A stretch of 6,706 nt of DNA from Chloroflexota bacterium (GTDB taxonomy: Bacteria; Chloroflexota; UBA11872; VXNJ01): positions 1 through 6,706 of the forward strand of contig JAPOVO010000369.1 of the NCBI GenBank assembly GCA_026708165.1, written 5' to 3'. Below are positions 1 to 6,229 of the stretch, in pieces. The position numbers and the translations under genes were made by a program. Below the pieces are notes generated by a model, which was not told the origin of the DNA, made no database searches, and worked only from the letters and a program-made list of their open reading frames with translations. Each line of letters starts with the position of its first letter. Position 1 is the stretch's first letter.

Positions 1-77
1 GAGGGCGGGACGCTTCGAGGATCAATGAAGGACTCGACGCGGGCCGGGCGCTGCTTGTTGAAAGCCTGAACGGGTAG
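1..77 (+). CDS. alaS: Probable C-terminal tail of alanyl-tRNA synthetase (partial, 5' end outside window)
   Basis: An open frame enters from the left edge (first full codon at 3) and ends at a TAG at 75-77, giving 24 residues that begin GRDASRINEGLDAG and end LLVESLNG. Bacterial AlaRS ends in a C-Ala domain with a glycine-rich GGGRPDxAQGGG-type stretch, then an acidic D-x-x-x-(I/L)-x-E/A-x-L helix running to the C-terminus. This tail fits that pattern, and the two bases before the first codon (GA) would complete a Gly codon (GGA). alaS next to ruvX is a known arrangement in other bacteria, for example Firmicutes. The other two forward frames stop at 28 and 69 and look less protein-like. The fragment is too short for certainty, and another gene with a similar tail is possible. 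Confidence 0.5.
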   Translation, partial: GRDASRINEGLDAGRALLVESLNG

Positions 78-118
78 GGAAGGCCGCGGTCGCGATTTCG
101 ATCTAGGTTGCCGATGCG

Positions 119-1714
119 ATGACAACTCGGTCCGGGGCGGATGGAGCGCCCTCTCGGCCCGCCGCAAGGCGAACGACGGTCATCTATGTTGGATCTGTCG
201 ACGATCCCGATTCCGTCCTCCACCTGCTGGGGCAGTCTGGCGGCGGTGAAATACGTCTTGTAGTGGGCCGGATGGGTTCGCCGATGGCGACACCCGTGGA
301 CCTCAAACGGCTGGCGCGGCGGCTCCGGGACTATCCGGCGAACCTGGAGCTGGTGTCGCGTCATCGCAACGTACGCGCTCTGGCGCGGAGCCTGGGAGTA
401 AAGGCAAGCTCATCGCTCGACGGCCGATCGGCAATTCGGCGTCTGGTCGAATATCCCGTGCGGGCCACGATGCGGACGTTCGGAATCGCGGGGGGCGACA
501 CCGCGCGGGATGCGCACTCGGAGCACTACGGAGTTTCGCTTCAGGAGGTCCTTGCAGGGCCGGTCCTTCTGGCTGGAATGGCTTGCGCGGCGATCTGGGC
601 GCTGTTCTTTTATCTGCTGCCTACAACGACGGTCACTATCGCGCTCAGGACGATTGAAAGGAGCGTGGAATTCCGCGCGCTGGCCGATCCTTCCGTGCAG
701 GTCGCAAACGCGGAATCGGGGGTCATTCCGGGCCGGATCGTCGAAGTCGAGATCGAAGGGTTTCGTTCGGTACCGGCGACCGGCAGCGAGCTGATCGCGG
801 GAGCGAGATCCTCGGGCGTAGTCACGCTTCGCAATCTGACGGCGGGAACGGTTTTGATACCGAAGGACACCGTGGTGTCGACCAAGGACGGAGTGCGGTA
901 TTCGACAGCGGCGGACATAGAGCTGCCGGCGTCGTTGACCGACGGCGAGGAGGAGGACGAGCCGACAGGGTTGGAGGTCGCGGTGGCGGCGGTGGAAGCC
1001 GGGAGCGACGCAAACGTTCCGGAGGACTCGGTCGTGACGATCGAAGGGCCGCTTCGCCTTTCAGTGCGGGTGCTGTCTTCCCGTGCGATGGCCGGTCGCG
1101 CTGGGCGCGAGGTCTCGCGGGCAAGCGAACAGGACCGAATCGAGCTGCGACGGCTTTTGCTTGAAGAGCTGCTCGCGGAGGGCGTTTCAAGGCTGCAAGG
1201 CAGCGGCGCGGCGGGCGAACTGGTAAACGTCTGGCCCGTTGGAACGCTCAATCCGACCGTGATTGAATCGAGATTTTCGCCGTCAAACAGAGACGGCGAT
1301 CTGGACGTCGGGCTCACGATGCGAATCAAGGTGTTGGCGACCGTCTTCAGCCAGTCTGACGTCGACCGGCTCGTCGACGCGGCGCTGGTAGCAGGGGCGT
1401 CCGAAGGGGCGGCGGACTTCGAAATCTTCCCGAATTCGGTCATCTACGATCAGCCGGTCGTCGATCGAGTCGGCGGAGGGAGGGTGGCGTTGGTGCTGAC
1501 AGGCCGGGGCGTGATTGTCCATCTTGTAGACACGGAAGAGATCGAGCGAAACCTACTTGACATAAATGTCGAGCAAGCCGAGGCTTACCTGAATGGCGTC
1601 GATGCGGTCTCGGACTACGAGATCGACCGCTGGGGACCATTGACTGAACGAACCGCCCGCCTGCCGTTCCGCATCCAGGTAAAGATCGCGCAGGAGCTTG
1701 ACCGGGCACAATGA
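119..1714 (+). CDS. Uncharacterised single-pass membrane protein with baseplate-J-like extracytoplasmic region
   Basis: This 531-aa protein has no established function. Residues 19-112 look like a small alpha/beta cytoplasmic domain: a TTVIYVGS strand, a second strand (EIRLVVG), then PVDLKRLARRLR and a strand (LELVSRH) leading into ALARSLGVKASSSL. One hydrophobic segment lies at about 145-167. The part beyond it is beta-rich. Residues 232-350 (SGVVTLRNLTAGTVLIPKDTVV, then a GSDANVPEDSVVTI stretch, then GREVSRASEQDRIELRRLLLEEL) resemble the region annotated as baseplate J/gp47-like in Chloroflexota membrane proteins. The C-terminus (about 505-522) has the W-x-x-L...LPFRIQVKI ending I associate with the same group. 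Residues 274-283 form a very acidic insert. The ATG at 119 is the first start after an in-frame stop at 104-106; the ribosome site before it is weak. The gene overlaps ruvX by 4 bases (ATGA), so it is co-translated with it. No phage genes surround it, so a phage tail role is unlikely. Confidence 0.75.
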   Translation: MTTRSGADGAPSRPAARRTTVIYVGSVDDPDSVLHLLGQSGGGEIRLVVGRMGSPMATPVDLKRLARRLRDYPANLELVSRHRNVRALARSLGVKASSSLDGRSAIRRLVEYPVRATMRTFGIAGGDTARDAHSEHYGVSLQEVLAGPVLLAGMACAAIWALFFYLLPTTTVTIALRTIERSVEFRALADPSVQVANAESGVIPGRIVEVEIEGFRSVPATGSELIAGARSSGVVTLRNLTAGTVLIPKDTVVSTKDGVRYSTAADIELPASLTDGEEEDEPTGLEVAVAAVEAGSDANVPEDSVVTIEGPLRLSVRVLSSRAMAGRAGREVSRASEQDRIELRRLLLEELLAEGVSRLQGSGAAGELVNVWPVGTLNPTVIESRFSPSNRDGDLDVGLTMRIKVLATVFSQSDVDRLVDAALVAGASEGAADFEIFPNSVIYDQPVVDRVGGGRVALVLTGRGVIVHLVDTEEIERNLLDINVEQAEAYLNGVDAVSDYEIDRWGPLTERTARLPFRIQVKIAQELDRAQ

Positions 1715-2121
1715 AGGGGGCGATTACGGCGCTTGATTTTGGGGACCGCCGGATAGGAGTAGCCCGCTGCGACGCAACGCGCACGATCGTGACCCCAGTA
1801 ACGGTGTTCAATCGCCGGGATCGCGAATACGACCGCTTGAAGCTGAACGAACTAGTCTCCGAACAGGATTCGGTGCTTCTTGTGGTGGGCCTGCCGTTGA
1901 ACCTGGATGGGACGGAGGGGCCGCAGGCACGCAAGGTAAGGAAGGATGCCGCGCGGTTACTCGATGGAAGGCCCGAGCCGGTTATTTTCTATGATGAGAG
2001 ACTTACCACGTTCCAGGCGGACGAACTTAGGGCGCGCGGTGATTTGAAGTCAGATGGTGACGCACTGGCGGCGGCGGTCTTGCTGGAGGACTACATGTTC
2101 TCGGAAGGCGCGCGCCGTTGA
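1711..2121 (+). CDS. ruvX: Putative pre-16S rRNase / Holliday-junction resolvase-like protein RuvX (YqgF)
   Basis: This 136-aa protein has the usual length and motif order of the YqgF/RuvX family, an RNase H-fold nuclease implicated in maturation of the 16S rRNA 5' end and related to RuvC-type resolvases. Visible motifs are ALDFGDRRIGVA (residues 7-18, catalytic Asp9), VVGLPLNLDGTEGPQA (58-73), YDERLTT (94-100) and a terminal acidic residue Asp117 before ALAAAVLLEDY. The segment between DERLTT and Asp117 is about five residues shorter than in E. coli YqgF and lacks its usual basic residues. The protein is cytoplasmic. Its ATG lies in the ATGA overlap with the membrane-protein gene upstream, with an AGGAG 14 bases before it. 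Its stop overlaps the TTG start of mltG, so translation of the three genes is probably coupled. Confidence 0.93.
   Translation: MKGAITALDFGDRRIGVARCDATRTIVTPVTVFNRRDREYDRLKLNELVSEQDSVLLVVGLPLNLDGTEGPQARKVRKDAARLLDGRPEPVIFYDERLTTFQADELRARGDLKSDGDALAAAVLLEDYMFSEGARR
2103..2108 (+). promoter_or_regulatory. Shine-Dalgarno site supporting the mltG TTG start
   Basis: GGAAGG lies within the end of ruvX, nine bases before the TTG at 2118. It supports TTG 2118 as the mltG start, sharing the TTGA tetranucleotide with the ruvX stop codon. Confidence 0.5.
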
Positions 2122-3161
2122 GGTTTAGCGAGCTCGCCACGCACATTTTGCTGATAGGCAGCGTGAGCGTAGTGGGCATCGTCTACGTGGTCTATTCGGC
2201 GTTCGCACAGGTTGCGTCGCCACCGGCGACGGTGGCGTTCTCGACGGTCCTCTTCAAGGTCGAACCCGGCGAGACGACGGCCGAGATAGCGAGCAATCTG
2301 ACTGATAACGGGCTTGTTAGAAACGACCTCCTCTTCAGGCTGCTGGTGAGCCGCCGCGGTCTCGACGGCTCGTTGCAGGCCGGCGAATACCTGCTACGAC
2401 CGAACATGGCCCTGGACGAAATAATCGACGAGCTGCTGAAAGGCCGCGTGATCAACGAGGTTGTGACGATCCTCGAAGGCTGGAGATCGGAAGAGATAGC
2501 CGAGGCTCTCGCCGCGCGTGGCCTGATCGATCCCGACGAGTTCTTGCGCATAGTGGCCAACGGACTGGCGGAGTTCGACTACGACTTCCTGCCCCCGCCG
2601 GGGAGCGACAGTACGCTGGAAGGGTTCTTGTTCCCCGACACCTACGAGGTCGGCCCCCAGACCACCGCCCGAGATTTTGTCGAGAGGATGCTCGACAGGT
2701 TCGATCAGGTTTACACGGCGCCGATGCGCGAGGCGGCGGTGCGACGTGGACTTTCGGCGCTTGAAGTCGTGAACCTGGCGGCGATCGTCGAGCGCGAGGC
2801 AGTTCTTGATGAGGAGCGTCCGATAATCGCGTCGGTGTTCTTCAACAGGCTGGAACGTGGGATGAAGCTGGAAGCCGACCCGACCGTTCAGTACGCGGTT
2901 GCATCACGCGAAGCTTTCGGGACGTGGTGGAAGCAAAACCTGACGTTCGACGACCTTGCCACCAACTCCGCGTACAATACCTACGTTGTTCCGGCATTAC
3001 CGAGAGGCCCGATAGCGAACCCGGGGATCAGCTCCATTCTTGCGGTGCTGGAACCGGACGATACGAGCTTCCTATTTTTTGTGGCAAGAGGTGACGGCAG
3101 TCACGCGTTCGCTGAAACCCTTGAAGAGCACCAACAAAATGTCCAACGTTTCATCCGATAA
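2118..3161 (+). CDS. mltG: Endolytic murein transglycosylase MltG (YceG family)
   Basis: This 347-aa inner-membrane protein cleaves nascent glycan strands and is thought to end peptidoglycan polymerisation. Residues 8-30 form one membrane anchor. A LysM-like segment follows at about 44-77 (FKVEPGETTAEIASNL, then LVRNDLLFRLL), then the catalytic YceG domain. Hallmarks are LEGFLFPDTYEV (167-178), AAIVEREA with Glu225 aligning to the catalytic Glu of E. coli MltG, ASVFFNRLERGMKLEADPTVQY (238-259), YNTYVVPALPRGPIANPG (286-303) and the C-terminal FLFFVARGDGSHAF (318-331). The start is TTG at 2118, sharing TTGA with the ruvX stop. GGAAGG at 2103-2108 is well placed for it, and a later start would erode the membrane anchor. 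The 3' end overlaps pepP by 23 bases. Its presence implies a peptidoglycan wall. Confidence 0.95.
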   Translation: MRFSELATHILLIGSVSVVGIVYVVYSAFAQVASPPATVAFSTVLFKVEPGETTAEIASNLTDNGLVRNDLLFRLLVSRRGLDGSLQAGEYLLRPNMALDEIIDELLKGRVINEVVTILEGWRSEEIAEALAARGLIDPDEFLRIVANGLAEFDYDFLPPPGSDSTLEGFLFPDTYEVGPQTTARDFVERMLDRFDQVYTAPMREAAVRRGLSALEVVNLAAIVEREAVLDEERPIIASVFFNRLERGMKLEADPTVQYAVASREAFGTWWKQNLTFDDLATNSAYNTYVVPALPRGPIANPGISSILAVLEPDDTSFLFFVARGDGSHAFAETLEEHQQNVQRFIR

Positions 3162-4227
3162 CAGCGGGATTCATGTGTCCAGGATCAACCGGCTGCTCGC
3201 AGCGTTCGAAGATCGCGGGATCGATACGCTACTGGTGACCTCGCCCTCCAACCGTCGCTATCTCAGCGGATTCACAGGGAGCTCGGCGAACCTGCTGATA
3301 GCGGGTGAGCGCCGTCTGCTGATAACCGACGGCCGGTATCCCACCCAGGCGGCGGCGGAGGCGGCGGACTACGAACTGGTTATTCACAGCGGGCCGCTGC
3401 TGGACCAGGTTGCCGCGTCCGCCCTCGACATCGGGGCCGCACGTATGGGGTTCGATCCCGGGCTGACGACGGTGGCCGATTTCGAGGCGCTCTCGAAGCT
3501 GCTGGAACCGGAGTGCGAGCTGGTAGGCGTGTCGGGTCTCGTCGAGGAGCTTCGTCTGCTAAAGGACGAAGCCGAGATGGAGGCGCTGCGGCGGGCGATC
3601 GCGATAGGCGACGCGGCGATGGAGGTTGCCGAGAAGTCCGTCCGTCCGGGCGTCCGCGAGATAGAGGTGGCTATAGCGATCGAGCGGGAGTTCAGACTGG
3701 CGGGGGCTTCGGGGCCTTCGTTTCCGGTGATAGTCGCTTCGGGTCGAAACGCGGCGATGCCTCATCACAGCCCGACTGGCAAGGAGATCGAGGCAGGCGA
3801 CTCGGTAGTCATCGACATGGGGGCCAAGCTGGACGGATATTGCTCCGACATGACTCGCACGTTTTGTGTGGGCGGGCCGACGCCGATGTTCGAAAAGATA
3901 TACGGGATCGTGCTGGAAGCTCAGCAGGCGGCCATAGACGGCGTGCGGGATGGAATGTCAGCCAAGGACTGCGACGGTCTGGCGCGGGACGTAATTTCGG
4001 AGGCCGGTTACGGGGACAAGTTTGGACACGGCACGGGCCACGGGGTCGGACTGGATATTCACGAGTCCCCGCGCGTGTCGTTCGCGTCGAATGACGTGCT
4101 TCAAGCCGGAATGGTCCATTCGGTAGAGCCTGGAATCTATCTGCCCCAATGGGGCGGCGTGCGCATCGAGGACCTGGTTCTGGTAACGGAGGACGGTTCC
4201 GAGACGCTTTCCCAGTATCCCAAGTGA
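3139..4227 (+). CDS. pepP: Aminopeptidase P family (Xaa-Pro) metallopeptidase
   Basis: This M24B 'pita-bread' peptidase of 362 aa should remove N-terminal residues preceding proline, or split Xaa-Pro dipeptides, in the cytoplasm. The creatinase-like N-terminal domain spans about 10-130 (LLVTSPSNRRYLSGFTGSSA at 31-50). The catalytic domain follows. All five metal ligands of the family are visible: Asp226 (VVIDMGA), Asp237 (YCSDMTRTF), His301 (GTGHGVGLDIHE), Glu330 (SVEPGIY) and Glu344 (VRIEDLV). His308 matches the catalytic His. An ATG at 3040 is in frame but lies deep inside mltG. The ATG at 3139 has GAAGAG ten bases upstream and gives the usual family length. A GTG at 3175, beyond the mltG stop, is an alternative. 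The neighbouring efp matches the Bacillus yqhT-efp order, so it is probably a YqhT-type enzyme. Whether it is PepP-like or a PepQ-like prolidase cannot be told from sequence. Confidence 0.92.
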   Translation: MSNVSSDNSGIHVSRINRLLAAFEDRGIDTLLVTSPSNRRYLSGFTGSSANLLIAGERRLLITDGRYPTQAAAEAADYELVIHSGPLLDQVAASALDIGAARMGFDPGLTTVADFEALSKLLEPECELVGVSGLVEELRLLKDEAEMEALRRAIAIGDAAMEVAEKSVRPGVREIEVAIAIEREFRLAGASGPSFPVIVASGRNAAMPHHSPTGKEIEAGDSVVIDMGAKLDGYCSDMTRTFCVGGPTPMFEKIYGIVLEAQQAAIDGVRDGMSAKDCDGLARDVISEAGYGDKFGHGTGHGVGLDIHESPRVSFASNDVLQAGMVHSVEPGIYLPQWGGVRIEDLVLVTEDGSETLSQYPK

Positions 4228-4248
4228 GTTTCCATTAGTTGTAGGCAC

Positions 4249-4255
4249 GGAGGGG
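4249..4255 (+). promoter_or_regulatory. Strong Shine-Dalgarno site of efp
   Basis: GGAGGGG lies 4 bases before the TTG at 4260 and only 1 base before the TTG at 4257. This spacing selects TTG 4260 as the efp start. It is the best ribosome site in the window, consistent with high EF-P production from a non-ATG start. Confidence 0.75.
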
Positions 4256-4259
4256 CTTG

Positions 4260-4817
4260 TTGCTTTCGGCGAATGAAGTAAGACGCGGCATGTTTCTGAG
4301 GATCGACGACAACCTTTGCGAGGTTGTGGAGTCGCGTCATCAGAAGATCGGCAGGGGAGGGGCCAATCTGATACTCAAGCTGCGGAATGTGGATACCGGC
4401 GCGTCGGTGGACCGCAGCTTCCCCGCGACAAAGCGCTACGAGCGCGTCCGTCTCGATTCGCGTCAGATCCAATACATGTACGACGATCCCTCCGGCTATC
4501 ACTTCATGGACATGGAGAGTTTCGAAGAGGTCACCCTGACCACCGACCTGCTCGGCGACGCGACGAAATATCTGATAGACGGCATGGAGGTCGATCTGCT
4601 TGTGGGGGGTGAGCGGGCGTTGTCGGTGGAGCGGCCGCCCTCGGTGGAGCTGGAGGTGACGGAAGCGCCACCAGGTCACAAAGGCGATACAGCCACGGCG
4701 GGAACCAAGCCGGCGACGACCCAGACGGGAGTGGTGGTACAGGTACCTCTATTCGTAAACCAAGGCGACCGCATTCGCGTGGATACGAGGTCGGGCGCAT
4801 ATCTGGAGCGCGTTTAG
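4260..4817 (+). CDS. efp: Translation elongation factor P, Arg32 type
   Basis: EF-P binds the ribosome between the P and E sites and relieves stalling at polyproline stretches. The 185-aa product has the three-domain length of the family. The KOW-like N-terminal domain begins LSANEVRRGMFLRIDD. The middle OB domain includes RQIQYMYDD and FMDMESFEEVTL. The C-terminal domain carries the signature APPGHKGDTATAGTKPAT and ends VVVQVPLFVNQGDRIRVDTRSGAYLERV-like (given in parts: VQVPLFVNQGD, IRVDTRSGAYLERV). The tip loop reads HQKIGRGGAN with Arg32 where E. coli has modified Lys34 in PGKG. Thermus thermophilus EF-P has a closely similar QHQKLGRGGA loop with Arg32. The TTG at 4260 is preferred over the adjacent TTG at 4257 because of Shine-Dalgarno spacing and because it reproduces Thermus residue numbering. 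It sits 32 bases after pepP. Confidence 0.95.
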   Translation: MLSANEVRRGMFLRIDDNLCEVVESRHQKIGRGGANLILKLRNVDTGASVDRSFPATKRYERVRLDSRQIQYMYDDPSGYHFMDMESFEEVTLTTDLLGDATKYLIDGMEVDLLVGGERALSVERPPSVELEVTEAPPGHKGDTATAGTKPATTQTGVVVQVPLFVNQGDRIRVDTRSGAYLERV

Positions 4818-4819
4818 GC

Positions 4820-5299
4820 GTGACTTCGACCGACGACCGCGAAGAATGGCAGAGGATGGTCGGTGAAGACTTGAAGGAGCTTCTAGACCTCGTCGAAGAG
4901 ACGGGACTGGAGGAGCTGGAGGTTGCGGACGGCGAGCGCGCGATCAAGATTCGAGTGGACCGGTCGGCCGGTACGGAGCCCGTGGAGATCGATCCCGCGC
5001 CCGCGGAGACGCCCGATCCGATTCCGGAACCTGAGCCGTCGACGGTTGTGGTGACGGCCGACCGCGTCGGAACTTTCTACCGCTCGGCGGAAACAGAAGG
5101 GGCGCCGGTGAAAGCGGAAGGGGACCTGGCCGAGGCGGGAGAAGCGGTAGCGTTTATCGACTCACTCAACATACTGCACGAGTTGACCGCTCCGAGCGGA
5201 GGCAGGATCGTCAGCTTCGGAGTCGAGGACGGGATCGACGTGGAGTACGGTCAGGAAGTTGCCGTAATCGAGCTCGAGCAAGCGGAAGTGGAGGCCTAA
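4820..5299 (+). CDS. accB: AccB-like biotin carboxyl carrier fold protein lacking the biotinyl lysine
   Basis: The 159-aa protein has the AccB layout. An N-terminal helix-strand segment (DLKELLDLVEETGLEELEV, 17-35) leads to IKIRVDR. A Pro/Glu-rich linker covers about 52-75, and a biotinyl/lipoyl domain covers about 82-153. The VGTFYRS motif (83-89) is typical of acetyl-CoA carboxylase BCCP, and VEYGQEVAVIE matches the last strands. The attachment site is not conserved: the usual EAMKM is DSLNI (114-118), with Asn117 (AAC at 5168-5170) in place of the biotinylated Lys. The protein should therefore not carry biotin. Possible roles are a structural or regulatory subunit of acetyl-CoA carboxylase, like plant BADC proteins, or a diverged paralogue. 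The GTG start at 4820 lies 2 bases after the efp stop, with GGAG at 4805-4808. efp-accB is a common order, but the accC that usually follows is absent. The fold assignment is secure; the function is not. Confidence 0.88.
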   Translation: MTSTDDREEWQRMVGEDLKELLDLVEETGLEELEVADGERAIKIRVDRSAGTEPVEIDPAPAETPDPIPEPEPSTVVVTADRVGTFYRSAETEGAPVKAEGDLAEAGEAVAFIDSLNILHELTAPSGGRIVSFGVEDGIDVEYGQEVAVIELEQAEVEA

Positions 5300-5311
5300 G
5301 GCTAACCTCGC

Positions 5312-6226
5312 TCAGGCCCTAATCCTGTCCAGCGCCAATCGCGCCAGCTTCCGAAAGTCCCCTTCCTCCCAGCCGGCAAGCAGGCAGCTTGCGGTGAAGA
5401 TTGAGGAATACGTGCCTATGGCTATTCCGATGAGCAGAGCAAGCACGAAGTCACGGATGGTGTCGCCGCCCAGCACAAGCAGAGCGGCGAGGACGAAAAT
5501 CGCCGTGAGAGAAGTGTTCAGGGACCGGTCTATGGTCTGATTCAGGCTGAAGTTGACCACCTCCGAAAACGGCTTGTCCCGGTGTTGGGATCGGTTTTCG
5601 CGGATACGGTCGAAGACAACGATCGTGTCATGGACGGAGAATCCCACAACTGTGAGAACAGCAGTCACGAACAGCGAATCGACTTCAATACCTGCTATCT
5701 GGCCGAGAACGGAGAACGCCCCCAGGAGAATGACGCTGTCGTGTACGAGCGTGATTACCGCCGTGACGCCGTAGCGAACGGGCCGGTCTACTTTGCGAAA
5801 GCTCCAGGTCAGATAGACGAGTATGCCCAATGAGGCCACGCCTACCGCCAAGAATGCCTTGCGCGTGAGCTCGCGCCCGATAACAGGCCCGACACTGTTG
5901 AACGAAAGTTCCTCAAGCGGCCCGAGCGTTTCCTGAAGCCTCGACTCGACCTGAGCCTTGTTTTCGCTGAGTATCGTCGCAGAGCGAATCAGGAAGGTGG
6001 TTTCGCCAGCGGTCTTGACTGACGCTCCTTCGACGCCATGATCCTTGAGCGCGTGAATGATCTCGCTCGACGTGACGCTTCGCTCGAACTGCAATCGAAG
6101 GATCGAGCCGCTAGTAAAGTCGATTCCGAGCTTGATGCCGAATACCAGCAGCGAGGCAACCGAGATCGCCACGACCGCGCCGGATATCGCGAAATAGATG
6201 TGCCTGCGTGAAATTATCTGAAACAT
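5312..6226 (-). CDS. secF: Protein translocase subunit SecF
   Basis: This 304-aa inner-membrane protein works with SecD and SecYEG to pull exported proteins across the membrane using the proton gradient. It has the six-helix SecF plan. TM1 is at about 11-30, followed by the signature GIDFTSGS (34-41). A periplasmic domain covers about 45-115 and ends NSVGPVIGREL. Further helices lie at about 124-143, 151-171, 183-206, 238-253 and 259-281. The RND signature GFSVHDTIVVFDRIREN (195-211) and SLNQTIDRSLNTSLTAI (227-243) are intact. The ATG at 6224-6226 sits 3 bases after the secD stop with no strong ribosome site, which suggests translational coupling to secD. Its stop codon is 12 bases from the end of the convergent accB-like gene. 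Confidence 0.96.
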   Translation of the reverse strand: MFQIISRRHIYFAISGAVVAISVASLLVFGIKLGIDFTSGSILRLQFERSVTSSEIIHALKDHGVEGASVKTAGETTFLIRSATILSENKAQVESRLQETLGPLEELSFNSVGPVIGRELTRKAFLAVGVASLGILVYLTWSFRKVDRPVRYGVTAVITLVHDSVILLGAFSVLGQIAGIEVDSLFVTAVLTVVGFSVHDTIVVFDRIRENRSQHRDKPFSEVVNFSLNQTIDRSLNTSLTAIFVLAALLVLGGDTIRDFVLALLIGIAIGTYSSIFTASCLLAGWEEGDFRKLARLALDRIRA

Positions 6227-6229
6227 AGC

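Noticed and set aside
58..118. TTGAAA at 58-63 as a -35 box for a promoter before the membrane-protein gene
   Set aside because: No matching -10 hexamer is found at the right distance, and the gap after the upstream stop is only 41 bases.
610..1443. Long minus-strand open frame opposite the membrane-protein gene
   Set aside because: Its Ser/Arg/Thr-rich composition and lack of motifs mark it as an antisense shadow of a GC-rich gene with good family features.
3040..3138. Upstream ATG extension of pepP
   Set aside because: It would add 33 residues encoded inside the conserved end of mltG. The ATG at 3139 has a ribosome site and gives the normal family length.
4623..4650. Direct repeat TCGGTGGAGC, two copies 18 bases apart inside efp
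   Set aside because: It encodes the paired SVE residues of a normal EF-P segment, so it is coincidental codon similarity.
4137..4947. Minus-strand open frames opposite efp and the accB-like gene
   Set aside because: They lie antisense to clearly recognisable genes and show no conserved motif.
5293..5318. Inverted repeat GGCCT / AGGCC spanning both convergent stop codons, a possible shared terminator
   Set aside because: The stem is only 5 bp (6 with a G-U pair on the minus strand), the loop is 16 bases and no T-tract follows on either strand. It may be chance in GC-rich DNA.
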